Assembly: GCA_008360955.1 (NCBI GenBank)
Contig: LUCM01006299.1
Location: forward strand, 146,597-210,596
DNA: 64,000 bases
Reading direction: 5' to 3'
DNA from: Fasciolopsis buskii
Taxonomy: Eukaryota; Platyhelminthes; Trematoda; Plagiorchiida; Fasciolidae
Shown here: piece by piece, positions 13,801 to 27,986 of the stretch
Numbering within the stretch: the first letter of the stretch is position 1
Layout of the letters: every line of letters begins with the position of its first letter
Notes under the pieces: model-generated
Databases searched by the model: none
Told to the model about the DNA's origin: nothing
The model's input: the letters and a program-made list of their open reading frames with translations, nothing else
Position numbers and translations under genes: made by a program

Positions 13801-15580
13801 CACTGGCTTTTACTAAGGCCACGCATATTCCTAAGTCTATAATGGAAAACTTGAGGCCCCTCAGCCTCACAAGCTTCTTATGTGAGGGGGTGTAAAAAAT
13901 AACCCAGCACCAACATCTCTCAATAATGAGCTAAGCACTGCGTGATCTGCCTGCCTGAGCACGGCTTCATGAAGGGTTTGGTATTTTTAGCGGCATCTGC
14001 CTTTTGGATGAAGTTACTCAATGTTCGGATGCCGAAAAAAGGTTAAACAAGTTATCTCGGCCTCTTCATGGTATTTGCCTCAGTCAGTTATCACAGACAT
14101 TAAATCAAGTTAGAGTCATCTGATATTCCGCGGCAAGAATATCAAAGTAAAGAAATGTTTGTCACCAGAGGGACATTTGACACCATCATAGGATGCAAGT
14201 GCTCAGCCGAACTTGACGTCGCGGTCGGCTTTCTGAAGTTGGGGTGATGCTTCTTTCTGCTACTCAAGGGTGGCCTAACACCGGTTCTAAAATCATCCAA
14301 TAGTTTGCCGGTTTACGACGTCAAGTTGTTAAGTTCTGCTGGCACAGTAGACGTCAGCAGCGATATAATGATCTTGAATCGCTCATAAGCCAGTTATTAT
14401 CCCAAATAACCGGAGGTCTGAAAATATCACACGAAAAGGTACTAATTGCTGTTAACGCGGCTAACGAAGTGAAGGACCTGGGGATAATCAATGTTTTACT
14501 TTACGTGAGTGGACCAGTGTACCCTTGCAGCCTGAAAGGCCAAGGGTCAACAGTTTAGATTGAAGTCATCTTCGCTGACGCAAATAAAAGTCGTTCATGC
14601 CCCCTACACAAAAATAGAGAGAACTCACAAGAAATATTAAGTCCAGTCTTAGTCTCCTTTATTCAAGATGAACGTCGCTTGTCTTCGCCAGGTAAAGCTT
14701 GCAGCCACGCGACTGGTTGAAGAGCGGGGTAGGAAGCCGTGAGATGTACGATCCTGAGATTTTAATCTCACCTTGTTGGACAGAAGGAAATATCGAAATG
14801 ATGCTTTCGAGATCGTTCGGAATCTGGACGGCTTTTGAGGTTTTACCTCAGACAAATTTTCCAAGAAATAAGTGGACTGTCGCGCAGGTGGCCAAAATGG
14901 AAACAGTGCGAAGACACACTTCAGGCTGTTGGTTAAGTCGCAATTCTTTACTCACGGAACTAACTGTCTGGTGAGCTGGAACCGATGCACTACGTAGCTC
15001 CCCCTCAACAGCCGCTGGACTGTAAAATGGTTATGGTGTGTTCTGAGATATGGAGAGAAAGAATACCTTGTCCGAAAGTTGTAAATTTTGTACCCCACCG
15101 TCCATGATTTGAGATGTGAAAAGCTAGAACCCAAAATATGTCACTCCGTTAGAGTGAGATGAGGTATTCCGATTTCATCTCCATCAGCAAACCCATTTAC
15201 CTGGACCTGCGAGAGGCAATGATACGGGTGATGATTTATTCCTCCGGGTAGCCCAGAAATGGGCGATATGCGGTGATGCTAAACGGGAGTTCATACTATG
15301 GAAAACCTGTTAAGTTTCCATTGGCACGCAAGAAACCGCCCCGCAAAACTCAAGTGCACTCGGCTAGACCTTCTAGCTGGCCTTGTTAACTGAAGATTTT
15401 GAGGATCTGTGCAGCTAACAGCGGAGGTGACCAAGCAGAATCGGGCTGAAGGCCAAATTTCGATCAAATTATCAGTTAATTATTGTTAGTCAAGGGTGAA
15501 ATCATATTCCGGTTGGTTACAGGCAAGGCTAAACTCGCCGAAACTTTGCATTAATGAAGGGGACCCCTTACAGCAAATTA
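10820..15580. other. no gene recognised
   Basis: Several short frames occur on both strands without recognisable domains. The compositional asymmetry of the left end reverses here: around 12.36-12.6 kb the plus strand becomes C-rich. No repeat with clear ends was found. Confidence 0.4.
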
Positions 15581-16626
15581 TTATTTTGCGCTACGAATTA
15601 ATGTGCCCCCTGGATAATTCTTAATGCCAACCGGACCTTTAATAACCCAATCGATCACCGCTTGGATAGCTTCGGGTGAAGAGCTTACTCCATGAGGTAT
15701 AACGCCACAAACATGTACACCAACGTGATCGTTAACAGGAATCAGTTCATGGCATAGCACATTCGAGAATCTGCATTTAAGCTCCATTTTAGGAATAACA
15801 GTAAATACAGCAGATCCATCGAACCTGGATGGTAAATCTTTGGGCTCTTCTGCGGCGGACGTTATCTAACGAAGCATCGAATTTAAAACTGTGCCGCAGT
15901 GAACGCAATTTTTTGGATTTTTACAGTCAAACTTTCCCAGGTTAACCATTAACTGTGCATATTCAGACGATGTGACTATCTTCAAAAACGACCAAGGGAT
16001 AGTAAATTCAAGCCCCTTCGAAGTGGTCTCAGAAATCATGTGATATTGTCTGACTATTGGCGAAATGGGACGACTATGCAATTCATGATAGATCGACAGA
16101 TTCTTCAATGACCATGCCCCTTTAGAACGAATCAAAACCATTCCCAAAATGTTTATTATCAGTCAAAATAAGCAATATCCAAATGTTGAGTACATTCACG
16201 GATAGCAAGCTACGCAGGCGTGGCCCGGACTGCGTGAAATGTAACACAATGGAATATACTTCATGCACGCCTGTAGGATGTTTTGTGCATGGGCATAAAA
16301 TTGGCAGTTGAGGGTAAGTAATGTATTTGCCGGCACTTTCAAATTTCACTTTGAAAACAGCCTGCTTCAATAAAGTTTGCAGGATAAAAGAGTTCATGCT
16401 ACAGGGGCCTCCTAAGAATCAGCGCTGAAGGAGCGAAAGAGATAAAAAGTGCACCAGCAAGCTGATTCCCAAGTGTTCGTTTTGGGAATCGGCGATGTTT
16501 AGTATCAACAAGTAACGAACAAAAAATGTGTTCCAGGTTAGGAATGTTTGCAGAGAGATATAAATAATGAGGCAGTAAATGATTGTCGTAATCTTCGGAA
16601 TACAATGCTTTTCTGCTCTTGAACAC
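15581..16626 (-). pseudogene. frameshifted protein-like pseudogene, family unknown
   Basis: Four minus-strand frames follow one another from 16626 down to 15581 with small frame changes and a stop near 15866, reading like one decayed protein of about 330 residues. Stretches look like genuine protein: LEHIFCSLLVDTKHRRF, KVKFESAGKYITYPQLP, SFLKIVTSSEYAQLMVN, a cysteine cluster NPKNCVHCG, and SPEAIQAVIDWVIKGP near the end, with a stop at 15581. No intron junctions are needed, so a processed copy is possible. A further frame just upstream (16953-17144) begins VIIFTDA, which resembles a von Willebrand A strand, but the link is weak. I could not assign a function. Confidence 0.45.
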
Positions 16627-19600
16627 TGTCGGGATACAAAAATTTTGCCACAGTTGAAATAATCAACACTCTGCAACTGACGCGTTGCCCACAGCTATTG
16701 TATCGTAATGAGATTTTTACCGACGATAATTTTAGATTTCAGTCCCAATTCTGTTGCCTGGTAGACCGGGACAAAACTTACCGAAAATTTCAGCTTCTGG
16801 GAAGTTTTGAAACAATAATTCTTGCGCGTAGATTCGCGACTGCACAGCGAGACCTGTAGGAGGGCCCGATCAAACTTTTCAAATCCCGACTTTACTCAAG
16901 TACTCTTTGGGGAGCAGGATCAGAAAGGAAAAGTAGCCTCTTTTACAGCTGATCATTTGTAATCCCAGGAATAATACGGTCCCGAGATTGGTTGTTTAAT
17001 CGATGATGGAATTTTCTTCGTCCCGCTAGTATCCAACGTCCAACAGTGCAGGCAGAACTGGATTCGTTCAGCGACAATAACTGGCGGCCTGAATTCGCAA
17101 GAAAGCTTTCTTGAGATCCTCGCGTCGGTGAAAATTATAACCAAATGAGGCGAATTTCTAACGACGCTACTGAAAATAGCTCTCTTCTATTCACCTGAAA
17201 GCTTTCCGTGAGCAATGCACCACAGTTCAATCCTTTGTAAACGGTTTTCTTATTTCATTTTTGGAGTAGAAACCTCAAGTATTCACAAAATGCAAAATCG
17301 CAGGTTTTAATGTCACCTGCAACACAGATTACTGAAACGAATTAATGTTGAATTCACAGTCAGATTGAAAAGAAGCACCTGAATGCTATGTAAGTTGAAT
17401 GACAGCACAGGTCAGAACAACAACCAAATTGGCACACATTTATGTTTAGGTTCAGTGAATCGTAGCTTGTTGCAAATATCACCTTGAAATAAAAGAAGGA
17501 AATTTTTTGTTCATTCACCGTCACCAGAAAAGGATACTTATAGTGCAATCGATTCAATGATCCTTTAAATGCATTTTATTTAAACCCCTTGAATGATCCA
17601 TATCGGAAAGGGGAAACATGGGTCCCTTTGTTTGGAAAAATCTACTCATCGCTATTGACTGGCCAATCGAATTTCGGCTAATGAAAAGTTTACAGTTTTT
17701 TTGACTCAATTTATGTTTTTTACTTCCGAGCCCTTCGGAGAAAAAACCTGTATGCCATCAACTGTTTGTCAATATACTAAGAAAGAAAACTAGGAAGAGA
17801 ACTGTTAGCATGAAAACGGAAAGAGCGCTTTTGTTTAAACCGCTCAGGTTAGCAAAGCCAAGCACACTTGGCATGACGCGGTACACCCGAGCATCGCGAA
17901 AACAAGTACCGATGGTTTCAAGTTATGCATAAGTGAGTGTGGATATTGCGACGAATTTTTCAAAGACTCCAGAGACTAAACCTAACTCACAAAGGCATAT
18001 CTTCATTCTTGCTTGTGGTTCAGTTTCTACGCGTGCCTTTTATGACCTTGCGTCAAGTTCCGTTATGTTTATTCATCACAACGGCCTTTGTGATGATGGA
18101 GATATTCACTGTTTTTGAAGCCCCTGTCAAAGTAAGTTTAGACTTGTGTTTTTCCAACATTAAGTTATGTGCAAGTTTAGAATCTATCGTCAAAAGTCGA
18201 AAGTTGCAGAATCTTGTACTAAGTCATTTTTGTCACATAAACGAGTGGCATGTGTACCACAACTTAACTGGTTTTATAAGACACACCGTCTGGATTGAAC
18301 GGTCAATCGGATGGAGGGAAATGCTGAAAGTAATGTTCGTTCTATTGATGAGAACCCAAGCACTGCATCTCATACTGAATCATATATTTTATCTGTGCAC
18401 GGGAGACAACAGCTACTTAGAAGACTGCTACATCGGTATATCAGGTAAACCGGTGAAAGTGTATGTTTCCACTTTGAATAAACTTTAAACTTTGATTTCT
18501 TCCCTTTAGTCAGTTTTTTATGGGTAAAATCCAGCATTAAGACCCATTTACTACGGGAGCGCTCTGATATTATCCTGTCAGACAACCGACGTCCTTCTGA
18601 ACACTTTATGGGAATTCTCTTGTCAGATTCAAATGAGACACCTAAAGGACTCCAATGAATTGCAGGCAAATGACCATTTATTTAGTATTCGGACCACATT
18701 CGCATCAACTATGGATCTAGATACGCTGTTATACAAGCACGAAAGATGTTCTAAATACTTCATGAATATATTACAGTGCAAGGGGTCTACTAAAGGTAAC
18801 CTTCCATAGATTGTTAGAAATAACGACGTAAATCAGAGTTAGACGCATTGTAATCGGCAACCCATATGTATCCGATGAAGTGTCGACCACACTGTTCCAT
18901 TGATACACAAAAATGTGAAGAAGTCTCTGACATTTAATTCAGCACCTTATAATAACAGAAGTCGCGGTCTCACTCATATCTCCTCTAATCAGCGGTTTGT
19001 GACTCAAGATTTTTGGCATTCAGTTATAAAGTTAACAAACACACTAGATCAACAGGATGAGGAATTTGACATTGCAATGAAGTACAGATTTTCGTCACTG
19101 TATATTACTGCTTGGCAAACTTCTTAACTTAACAGCTAATGACGTAGTTTCGTCCGTGCACCTATAAGAAGCGGTTTTCGAGGTATATTGAATGCCAGCA
19201 ACACTCTCCTTGACAGAAGACTCGATCTGTGTCATGTACTTTACTGAATAGAACGTATTCCACTCCACATGATTCTGCGTATATCACCACAGAAAAGGCT
19301 GACTTAATAACAAAAAACTTGGTGATTAATGAATTGAAAGTTTAAGCTGCTAAAATGGACAGCGTTTGAATTGAAAGTGTTACATCTGTTGTTTGTGAAC
19401 GCTTTCTCCTGCAGAAGGAAAACAATTTATCCAGTTTTTCAGGTCTGTTCAACAAATACAGCATCACGACGGGATAAAAGTCGTGGGCATATTGTTTGAA
19501 CTTGTAGCATTTCGTGATCGGCAAAAGGCGAAAAAAAGTTTCAGACTATAACCCAGTGTATATTGTAGTTACATCGTAAAAACATTTGCATTTCCACAAA

Positions 19601-22600
19601 ACTGAAAGCACGTATAATATCTATCCTTTAAATAAATTAAAGTGAGGCGACTTCCAAATCAACCTTACGGGGGTGCCGGTGAAAAAAATATATCAAAGCT
19701 ACTCCAGAAATAGGAAGCTTTTTTCATTGCCATACAAACAGTACACTCTGAGGTTTATTTTGATTTGATAATTTATTGATTCATAGTACATATGAATACC
19801 ATTATTTATGCTGCTGCTAGCGTGATTGCTCCATCTCTGTTCATTAGTAATGCAGATTTCGCTCACGATTTATATAATTGTGTTCGAGCAAACTGTAAAA
19901 TCACACAACTTATTCAGGTTTCTTTCCGCACTAAGATTGTTTCATTCATTTGTCTTTGTTGTTTATAACTACGGAGGACAATTTCGAGCCCACACATTTA
20001 GCAGAATGTAGCTTTGCGCAAAATATTGCGTATGCAAATGGCAACATAAAAGAAATCAGCTTCCTAACATCTGCTGCTTTACCACAACTAAATGGGAATA
20101 GTACAGCCGTTCAAAGCTAGAGACCAAAAAATGGACTGCTTGGGTCAGTAGCATACTCTTCGGTTACTGCCAACTGGCCTTTCTAAAAATTATTGATGAA
20201 ACATTCCCAGTCATGTTGCAGATATACGAAAAGGATATACCTGACCACGCAAGTCAACCGCAGCACATGCGCCAGGTTCCGTGTGATGTGCCTTTTATGT
20301 CGGTTGCAATAATGATGCATATCGCCTACGTGGTTAATGTCGATATCAAACATATCTTAATCGCGGTGATAAATTACCCTATTTCACTTTTTTGACGCCT
20401 CACTGCACTCCGTGATAGCAGAGGTAGCTGCATCTTACTGACTGAATGCCGCTGCAGTTACATGTTTACAACCAGTCAGCAACAAACAAAGCTTTATAAT
20501 GCGGTTTCGCACCGCTTTTATATGCCCTCTAAACCAACCAAATATTCTGCCCTTTCATCATTCTTGTCGTCTTTGAACTGTCCGTTTATGTGGTATAACT
20601 TATAAAAGAAATAATCGTTTTATAACGACGTTTTATACTGCAAGAAGGATGGCTGTCTAGTATACTGAGAGATCAAAACAAGCATCAAAACCTTTCAGGC
20701 CTTCCTTTTACTCTATCCAAAGTGCATCCAGAACAGAGGTAGCTGCTAATCAGCGGCCATTAACACAAAGACGCTGTTCGTTTCCTGCGATGTTATTATC
20801 AGTTCTTTTTCCAAGTTCGGCAGATTTCACAAATATGATCAGTTGCTATTTTATCACCGAAACTCTAAAGTTTCAACTTACTCCTATTGGATGTCTGTAG
20901 AAAAAAGTTGCATTTTTACCAAAAATGCCTAAATTTTACACATGGGCCTAAAATTCCTAAGTTTAAGCGGGCATATAGACCGACCGATCTGTTACATTAT
21001 CATGTAAATATCGCCAGTCTGCAAAATCTTCCAGTTGTGAAATTATCCAACCGCCTTGCTGATGCACCCATTCTCATAATACTTTGCCATTTTTTGGAGC
21101 CATCCACAAGCTGTAATGTTCTTTTGTTTAACCAACAGATTCTGCTATCATCATAAATGCATACTGACATGCATCGCACACTCTACCCAGAACTAAATCA
21201 TACAGACGTAATCTTTAGAAAACAGGCTTGCCACGCGCCCATGAGATGATGGTTTTAGAAAATTTGTTAGATTTTGCCTGCAATGCGAAAGTGTGGTTGA
21301 TTGACTTCACAGTCTCAGCAAGTGAATCGGAAACATTTGTCTCTGATGTTTGCTCAGTTTTTTTGAGCAAGTGGGTTAAAATTTTGAAAGCCTTCTTACA
21401 TTTGTTCCATCGGATAAAGTAAAAACATATTACCGGATTGAGGTGTGACATAGATCTTACATGAACCATGCTTTAATAAACGCTCCGGGTTATACTACTG
21501 TGTTTACACGTCCATAGAACATATTTTCTCGGATAGTCCATTACGTTAAATAATCGTTTGACAGATTAAGCTGATTAATTGAGTTTTTCGGCTGCACTGC
21601 TCTTTTGTACAAAAAGGTTTGCCTTTAAATGAAAAATAAACTGCTGTAGTTGTAATAAATACTAGGATAATGTGTTTTCAGGTCTGGTTTATGAAAAAGA
21701 CACAGAACGACACTTTTCGTGCATCCTAGTTTGTGAGGATTGCACACACAAGAACCACATCCACTTTTGCCCTTCCTACTAAGCGTTTGTTTCATCCACC
21801 CAGACTTGATTTATAAATCTGAGAAAACAGATGACTCGTCTACACTGTGGTTGGTTTTCAGATAGTTTTAAGTGTTTTCTTTGTCCTCGTATCTACCTTG
21901 GGAAAATAAATAATGCGGAAATCTTGCAAAATAGTCGAAAACGGTTGTGAGTTAATGCTCGACCGCGACACTTATTTTCAAAGAGGACTTATTTTTATAC
22001 TATCACTAGTATCTGATAACATGAGATCTGGATTTTACTGTTGCAAGAATTGTGCCACCTCAAAGATAGTTGAATTGATTTTATTTTAGCAAACCAAATT
22101 TAATGTGTGTTATACTATGACTCGACCTGGCAATCTTGCTGTCTTGGTTGGACTAGGACTGTGGTCTTGTACCAGCCAGTGGAATTTTCTTTCGGTTATA
22201 TTTGGTAAATGTACAAACTTGTGATCAAAATATTGAAGGGGGATGCCGTTTTTTCTTTTTTTTGTGTCAAAATCGAACCGGCCTTCTCAGTGATTAGTAA
22301 TGATCGCGCGAAAATAAACCCTAGGTGATTAGGTACGATCAGCAAACACAAGCAGATATGATTGAATCGAGATAACATAGCAGTCTCCCAGAAGACAACC
22401 GGTAATAACGTGACAGACATCTGACGGTCATACAATGAGTCAGAAAAATGAACTCTAAGGCGCCAGCTCCGTTTCACTAGCTGAAGTGAAATCATGTGAA
22501 GTAATCCAGTCTTGGTAAAAGAAGCAAAGGTTTGGACAAAGAAGAAGCTAGAAGCTATTGTAAAAAGCTTTACGATGATACCCAAGGAATCACAAAAACA

Positions 22601-25600
22601 TTTTCAGGGTCTGATCCACAAGGAGGCTAGCGACGTGCTGGGGGAAGTGATTCACGAGGTGCTCACGTAAAGATCACTCTTATAGAGTTTGCTTATGTCC
22701 CGGGAGGCCAGAGTTACGATGTGTAAAACGTAGGTAGTTAAATGTCCCGCCGCTTTACTTTGCAGTCTCGGTAGAAAGGTATCATAATGCATTTTAGGAG
22801 CACATCGACCGGAGGGTAAATCAATTAACTTCTTGACATTTTGATGAGACATTTGCATGCACGAACCCTCCTGTCGACCGAAAATTTACCCAAGTGGTAG
22901 TCTTCTGGAGACCACGATTCCTATCCCGAAAATTGCACGTCGTTGTTCTTTTCATCGTCAGTTTAGATACAATCGACAGCGGATAGCAGTGGCTTGTCTT
23001 ATCCTCGCACATATTAGGTCTTTTGTTCTTAGGTTTGATTTCCATCTCTAATGTAGTCTTGGGCTTGTGACGTCCCTGGAAATTATGACGTACAGGTCAG
23101 GCTAGGGATTAATGAGCACTTCGTGGCCACCTAAGCAATTAAAGTAAAACCTAAAGATTAGGACCCAGTAAATATGGAGGAGCACCCTAACGGCTCTCAC
23201 ACACTGAAAATGTTACCTCAACCGGTGACGAAACATTTTCGACTTTAACACCGAACTCATTGATGAATATCTGAAGTCTTGTATTTGCTTGCGAATATGC
23301 ATACACTTGTGTATGCATATATCTACATCTGTTAATGTTTTGCTCACTATTACAGAAGAACATCATCAGCTACAGTTTTCATCTAAAGACAAAATAAGAC
23401 ATCCGTATTAGTCTTGGAGGGATGCGTACATATTATTCAGTGTAACTACCGACCTTCAATTCCTTCTGCTAAATATATTACGTAAAATATGCACAAGTAA
23501 CACAAATTAGGGCGATGGTCTGTTTACTTCAGACATAACTGTTTGAACTACACCCGACCAATGCGTGCGTCTACCCCATGTACGAACCCTAAGAAGGATG
23601 TTTATTGACCACTGGTGGCTACAAAATTACATAACCTGGGAGAACACGTTATCAGTGCACTCAAAGATTATTCGACCGTGGGAAGTGACTCATACAGGAA
23701 GCGAAGACCTTGGACGAACCAAACTCTAAATACATTTCAGAATAATTAGAAGGCAAAGCAAACTGTGGAAATTTTCATCTTATCAGATAATTTTAGGCCA
23801 TTTGCTCTTACAAGAAAGACAATTTTTATATGGAGATCTGTAGCGTGGTTGTAAAAGTGATAAGAGGAAAACATTTAACCTACTGTTTTCCTGTTCTTCA
23901 CTTGTAAAATGGCGTCGGAATAGTTGGCTCCAAATTAGGCCTAATGATAGTGAAATACGAGGTGAGCAAATGGTCCATCAGGGTGACATGAATCTGCAAC
24001 CCAATACTTGCATGTCGTTAAAGCATCTTTGAAAGCATATTACTGAAGTCGTTGAACTGTTATTAGGTAGTGGGGTGTGGTATGAAATATGGTAAAACTA
24101 TGGAAATACACTTAGGAAGACTTAAGAACTTTTAATTGTTTCTCCTGTATTCATTTACTCATGAGATTTGCCATTTTTTGTTTTATCTCAAGGGCTGGTA
24201 TTTGGACTGAATGTTATTTCAAACATGTCACTTTCTGGATACTGGGAAGTTCCCCTTGGGTTCAATGGCGCTTTCTATCTATCAAAATCTTTTATGGGTT
24301 GGCTAGATCTATTTTTGATACAGTTTCCACTTCCTACTTCCTCTTTTGTGGGTGAGTGATACACTGCGAAGTTGGTTTGGTTTTATTCAAAAACGTTCAC
24401 GTTCAGTTCATCAAATTACAAGACTCATTTTTAAAAATGTCGTGTTCCACAATGAACTGTTCTCAATGAGCATTTTCCCAGCTAACTAAAAATTAATCGT
24501 ATTTTAGGAGAAGGTCGCCCGTCTTCTTTTAGTATATAATTTATATAGATGTTTTGATACCATATTTTACCGTTTCATTGTAGTAGGTAGCGAAAAATGG
24601 GTTAATATTATCATTGATTAAAACTAACCTGTCAAGTAAAGGAATCAAAGTTCAGAACTGAAGAGTCAAAATTCATTTTTGACAGACTGTGTATTCATCC
24701 CACAAAAATGTCAATTGTAGATGATTTTCCTGACATTCGAAATTGCAGGTCACACGGCCGGAATACTGGCGGGGTTAAGCTACCAGAGGACCTATCTCAG
24801 TAAATATGGACCAGTGAAGTTTTCAGACTCGTCAGAAAACGAATCTGAAGACAATTCAGAATATTCCTGAGTTTTATAATTTGCACTTACATTTTGTTAA
24901 TATTTCGGTTGCAATGCGATAAATTGCAAATAGATATAATTATGTTTTCCATAAACCTGTTACAAACGCATTTTTGCAAAACTTGCTTTGAACGACTGAA
25001 TAAACGAATGTGATGTACTTGGCTCTTCTCTGGGTTTATCTAAAGAGGACTGGAAACGTGTATATCCATTTAACCATAAACCAGGAGAGCAGTTTTCAAT
25101 AAAGTCACAGCCTTGATCAGTGAGAATGAAGTACTGCTTCCCGTTTTTACTAAAAATCGTAAAGTAGACCACGTGTCTTTCAGTTCATATGTTCCCGAAC
25201 ATATAAAATTGCTAGAGGGTTAATGTGTAATCTGGCTTGTCACGCTTTTTTATTGATCCCACACGTCTATAAGCCAAGACTGAGGCTGGCAGAATAATGC
25301 ACTGATGCAATTACTATCTACATATTCAGCCATACCAACAGTTTCATTTAAATATGTCTAGTGATTCATCTTTATTTGACTAAATTGCTTTTCGACACTT
25401 CTGTTATGGAAATTTAGTCTACATTACTTCAATAATGGACCCACAAAATCTAAAGCCTACAATTAAACCGAATTGCACAAGCACCAATTGGTACAGCCAA
25501 TTCAGTTAAAAGAATGATTCACTCAGAAAGTGATCAACCACCGCTGCGAACATCTTTGTACGTATAGCATTATCTACGATTGATATTTTTAACAAATGAT

Positions 25601-25835
25601 GGATGACCAATTAAACAGTGAGTAACACCGAATCAGTACAAAGCAACGTTCGAGCATGAAATGTATTAACATGATGACCAAACTCTCGTCATCACCAAGT
25701 ACAAGGTAGAACTGAATAAGATAAACATCACTTCAATTAAGTGAGTTTCCTCACAGAAGAGGTGCTTGAGGTATTAAGGTGGGTGATGGTTTGCGGCTGC
25801 CCACATTGCAGAATAGGTTTTTCTTTCGGAACTCT
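16627..25835. other. AT-rich DNA, no gene recognised
   Basis: Mostly AT-rich. The longest frame in the window, 183 codons on the plus strand at 17937-18488, has no recognisable domain and no supporting splice sites, and an overlapping frame in another phase is also open. An 84-codon minus-strand frame (21215-21469) is lysine- and serine-rich and protein-like but unassigned. A perfect 12-bp palindrome arm pair with a 2-base loop lies at 23295-23320. Confidence 0.4.
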
Positions 25836-26010
25836 AGCCGGGGGTGGTCAAGCAAATAAGGTAGTGGCCTTTGGATGTGAAGGTCGCTGGTTCTGATCCT
25901 CTCACCGCCGGTCCGTTTCTCCACTTGGTAGCCCCCTGTTAACCGCCGCCCTATTCTTGAAAAATGATGTATATTGTTGTTTTATTAATATAGGAAATAA
26001 AGACGAAAGA
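25836..26010 (+). mobile_element. tRNA-derived SINE, copy 1 (diverged)
   Basis: The head resembles the other SINE copies: a tRNA-like A box (GTGGTCAAGCA), then a B-box-like GGTTCTGATCC, then the shared body and a 3' end in ATTAATATAGGAAATAAAG. It is more diverged than the copies at 37.3, 51.7 and 63.5 kb, indicating an older insertion. Confidence 0.65.
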
Positions 26011-27177
26011 CGGTAAGAAGCGTCAATCCAGCACAGGAGCTCTGAGCAGAAGCATAACCGCCACTACCTGCCCTACTCAAAACAATGGTCAGCAAGGTCT
26101 TGACTAGCCTGCGCGACGACCACTGCAGTGTGAAACTCGATTTAATTTTATAACTGGCTGAAATAATGGACGGCTACTTCTAATGAGTCCAGCTGCTAAG
26201 CAAGGAAACGACTAGGATTCTTAACCAACGCCGTAGGACCTAATAAGAACCTCTCCGCAGGGCAGCGAGATGAGGCTGGATGGGAGCCCGTCTTCTTGGA
26301 TACGTCACTATTACACCCGAATTTCCAAATGAGTTGCCGGCTGAAATTAATCCTCATTCCGAAGGACCGGGAGACTGGTCCTTCATGCCTTTATCTACTT
26401 GCCTGTCAGACATGACTGGATCTTTAGATTGAGATAGACTATCCTATAAGGCTTGTCAGGTCACGGAGGCGCGCAATTTGCCACACCAAATCAAAATGCA
26501 GTTTCATTGTTGTAGAATCAGTTTAACTGCGCTCCTCACGGCCTTCTTCTGTGGAGCCAGCTGATTTAATTTTACTAGTCATTAGTTCATCAAGAAGATA
26601 TAAAAGCAGCAACTTGAATGGTAAGAAGTGACAAAGACTATTCAAAGCTATACTGCGGAATATATCAAGGAATCATTAGAAATTATCCATCAAGCTTGAA
26701 AGTGATTGTCATATTGAACCAGAAGCCTATTACTGTAGGCATATGAGACATCGTCAATAAGACACGGTACAATGTGCATGGGGCCTGTACGAGTAGAAAA
26801 TGATGTGCATTATTCACCAAACATGGCTAAAAACTTTAATTAAAGGAATGTCCTTACTTTCTGCCGTGATTAAGAAACTGCCCAATAAAAGCTTAGGCTA
26901 AAGACAGAATTACTTGACAGTACAGTGCATAAACAGTAAACAGTACGAACAAAACAAATAGGCATAATATTAACTGGATATAAAAAAGCTGATGCCTTAA
27001 GTTTAAAGTAATTAGAAAGCTTGTCGAGAACCTTTTATTTTTTCCTGTGCTTTCGCCACTCTTCATTGACGCCAGTGCAACACGAAAGGGCTGACGTATA
27101 CTCTTATTTTTATTCACGTTCGTCACAGATGTTCTACAGAGTACTTTATCTTGTCTTTTAGACGGTAAAGTTGAACC
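26011..27177. other. no gene recognised
   Basis: A moderately GC-rich stretch follows the SINE. It contains a perfect 8-bp hairpin (GAAGGACC / GGTCCTTC, 26361-26384). No protein family was recognised. Confidence 0.35.
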
Positions 27178-27480
27178 CTCCTAAGGGAACGGAGTTTTTG
27201 ACTTAGCGTATGCCGATGATATCACCTTCCTGAGTGACGACCCACAAGCAACTCAACGCCCGTTAGACCGCTTGGTGATTGAGGTATTTTTATGTAGTAT
27301 GTTCTCCGCGCCTCCATAAAGCAGGGTACTTTTTCAAGACTGTCAGTAGCTAGCACATGCAACTCGTGATCCGCTAGAGGTAGTCGCTACCTCGGGGGCT
27401 TGATCACATTTGGCCAAGGTGTTCGGGATATCACATCACGAATCGCGAAGGCAAAAGTAGCTTCCGTGAACCTACGACAA
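27178..27480 (+). pseudogene. RTE-type LINE reverse-transcriptase fragment
   Basis: The plus-strand translation contains FDLAYADDITFLSDDPQA, the catalytic YADD motif of a non-LTR reverse transcriptase (27207-27224) in the sequence context of fluke RTE elements. Downstream, in broken frames, come matches to the region that normally follows (a DPLEVV segment). It is a short 5'- and 3'-truncated remnant with stops. Adjacent to it is the inverted repeat at 27580-28222. Confidence 0.7.
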
Positions 27481-27579
27481 CTGTAGTGTCCGCATGATAT
27501 CCGGTTTTATCTCAAGGGAAGGGTGTACAATACCACAGTTCGTGGCATCCAACTTAGTGGTTTCCAGACTTAGCCTATC

Positions 27580-27814
27580 CATGTTGAGGATGCCTGGGAC
27601 TTCCTGTTTTCTACCAAAAATGTCTCCGGAGCTTCGTTCGTGTGCGGTGTTAACATCGGATGAGTAATGACAAGGTGCCTTGTATTGTGTTTGGTGCACG
27701 CAATCGCCCCTTGACCAAGGTGATCGCTCTACATCGTCTTCGGTGTTTTTAACACACTGTGTGTGTCTGCCCATCGTCCACCTTTTGTGCTCTTTTTCCA
27801 CGTTCTGCTTAAGG
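27580..27814. repeat. left arm of near-perfect 235-bp inverted repeat
   Basis: This arm is the reverse complement of 27987-28222 with only a few differences, mostly at the outer end. A 172-bp spacer separates the arms. Both arms carry the same open frame pointing inward-to-outward (for example KEHKRWTMGRHTQCVKN), so the identical peptide is encoded on the minus strand here and the plus strand in the other arm. I do not recognise the peptide. Confidence 0.85.
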
Positions 27815-27986
27815 CAGAACGTAGGTCAAGAAAGTATAAGGACTCCACGGCGTGTCTAAGCAACAACAACCCTAATGTCTTGAGCTCCAACTAGGAAGAC
27901 GGGAAGCTCCAACCGAGTCCAGAGCCAAAACCAGCTTCATTATGCCTCTACAAAAAGCCAGCCTGGCCGCTATGTCGCTTTGTCCA

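Noticed and set aside
17937..18488. Longest open frame of the window (183 codons, plus strand)
   Set aside because: Hydrophobic, irregular composition, no domain, another overlapping frame is open too, and no promoter, splice or homology support.
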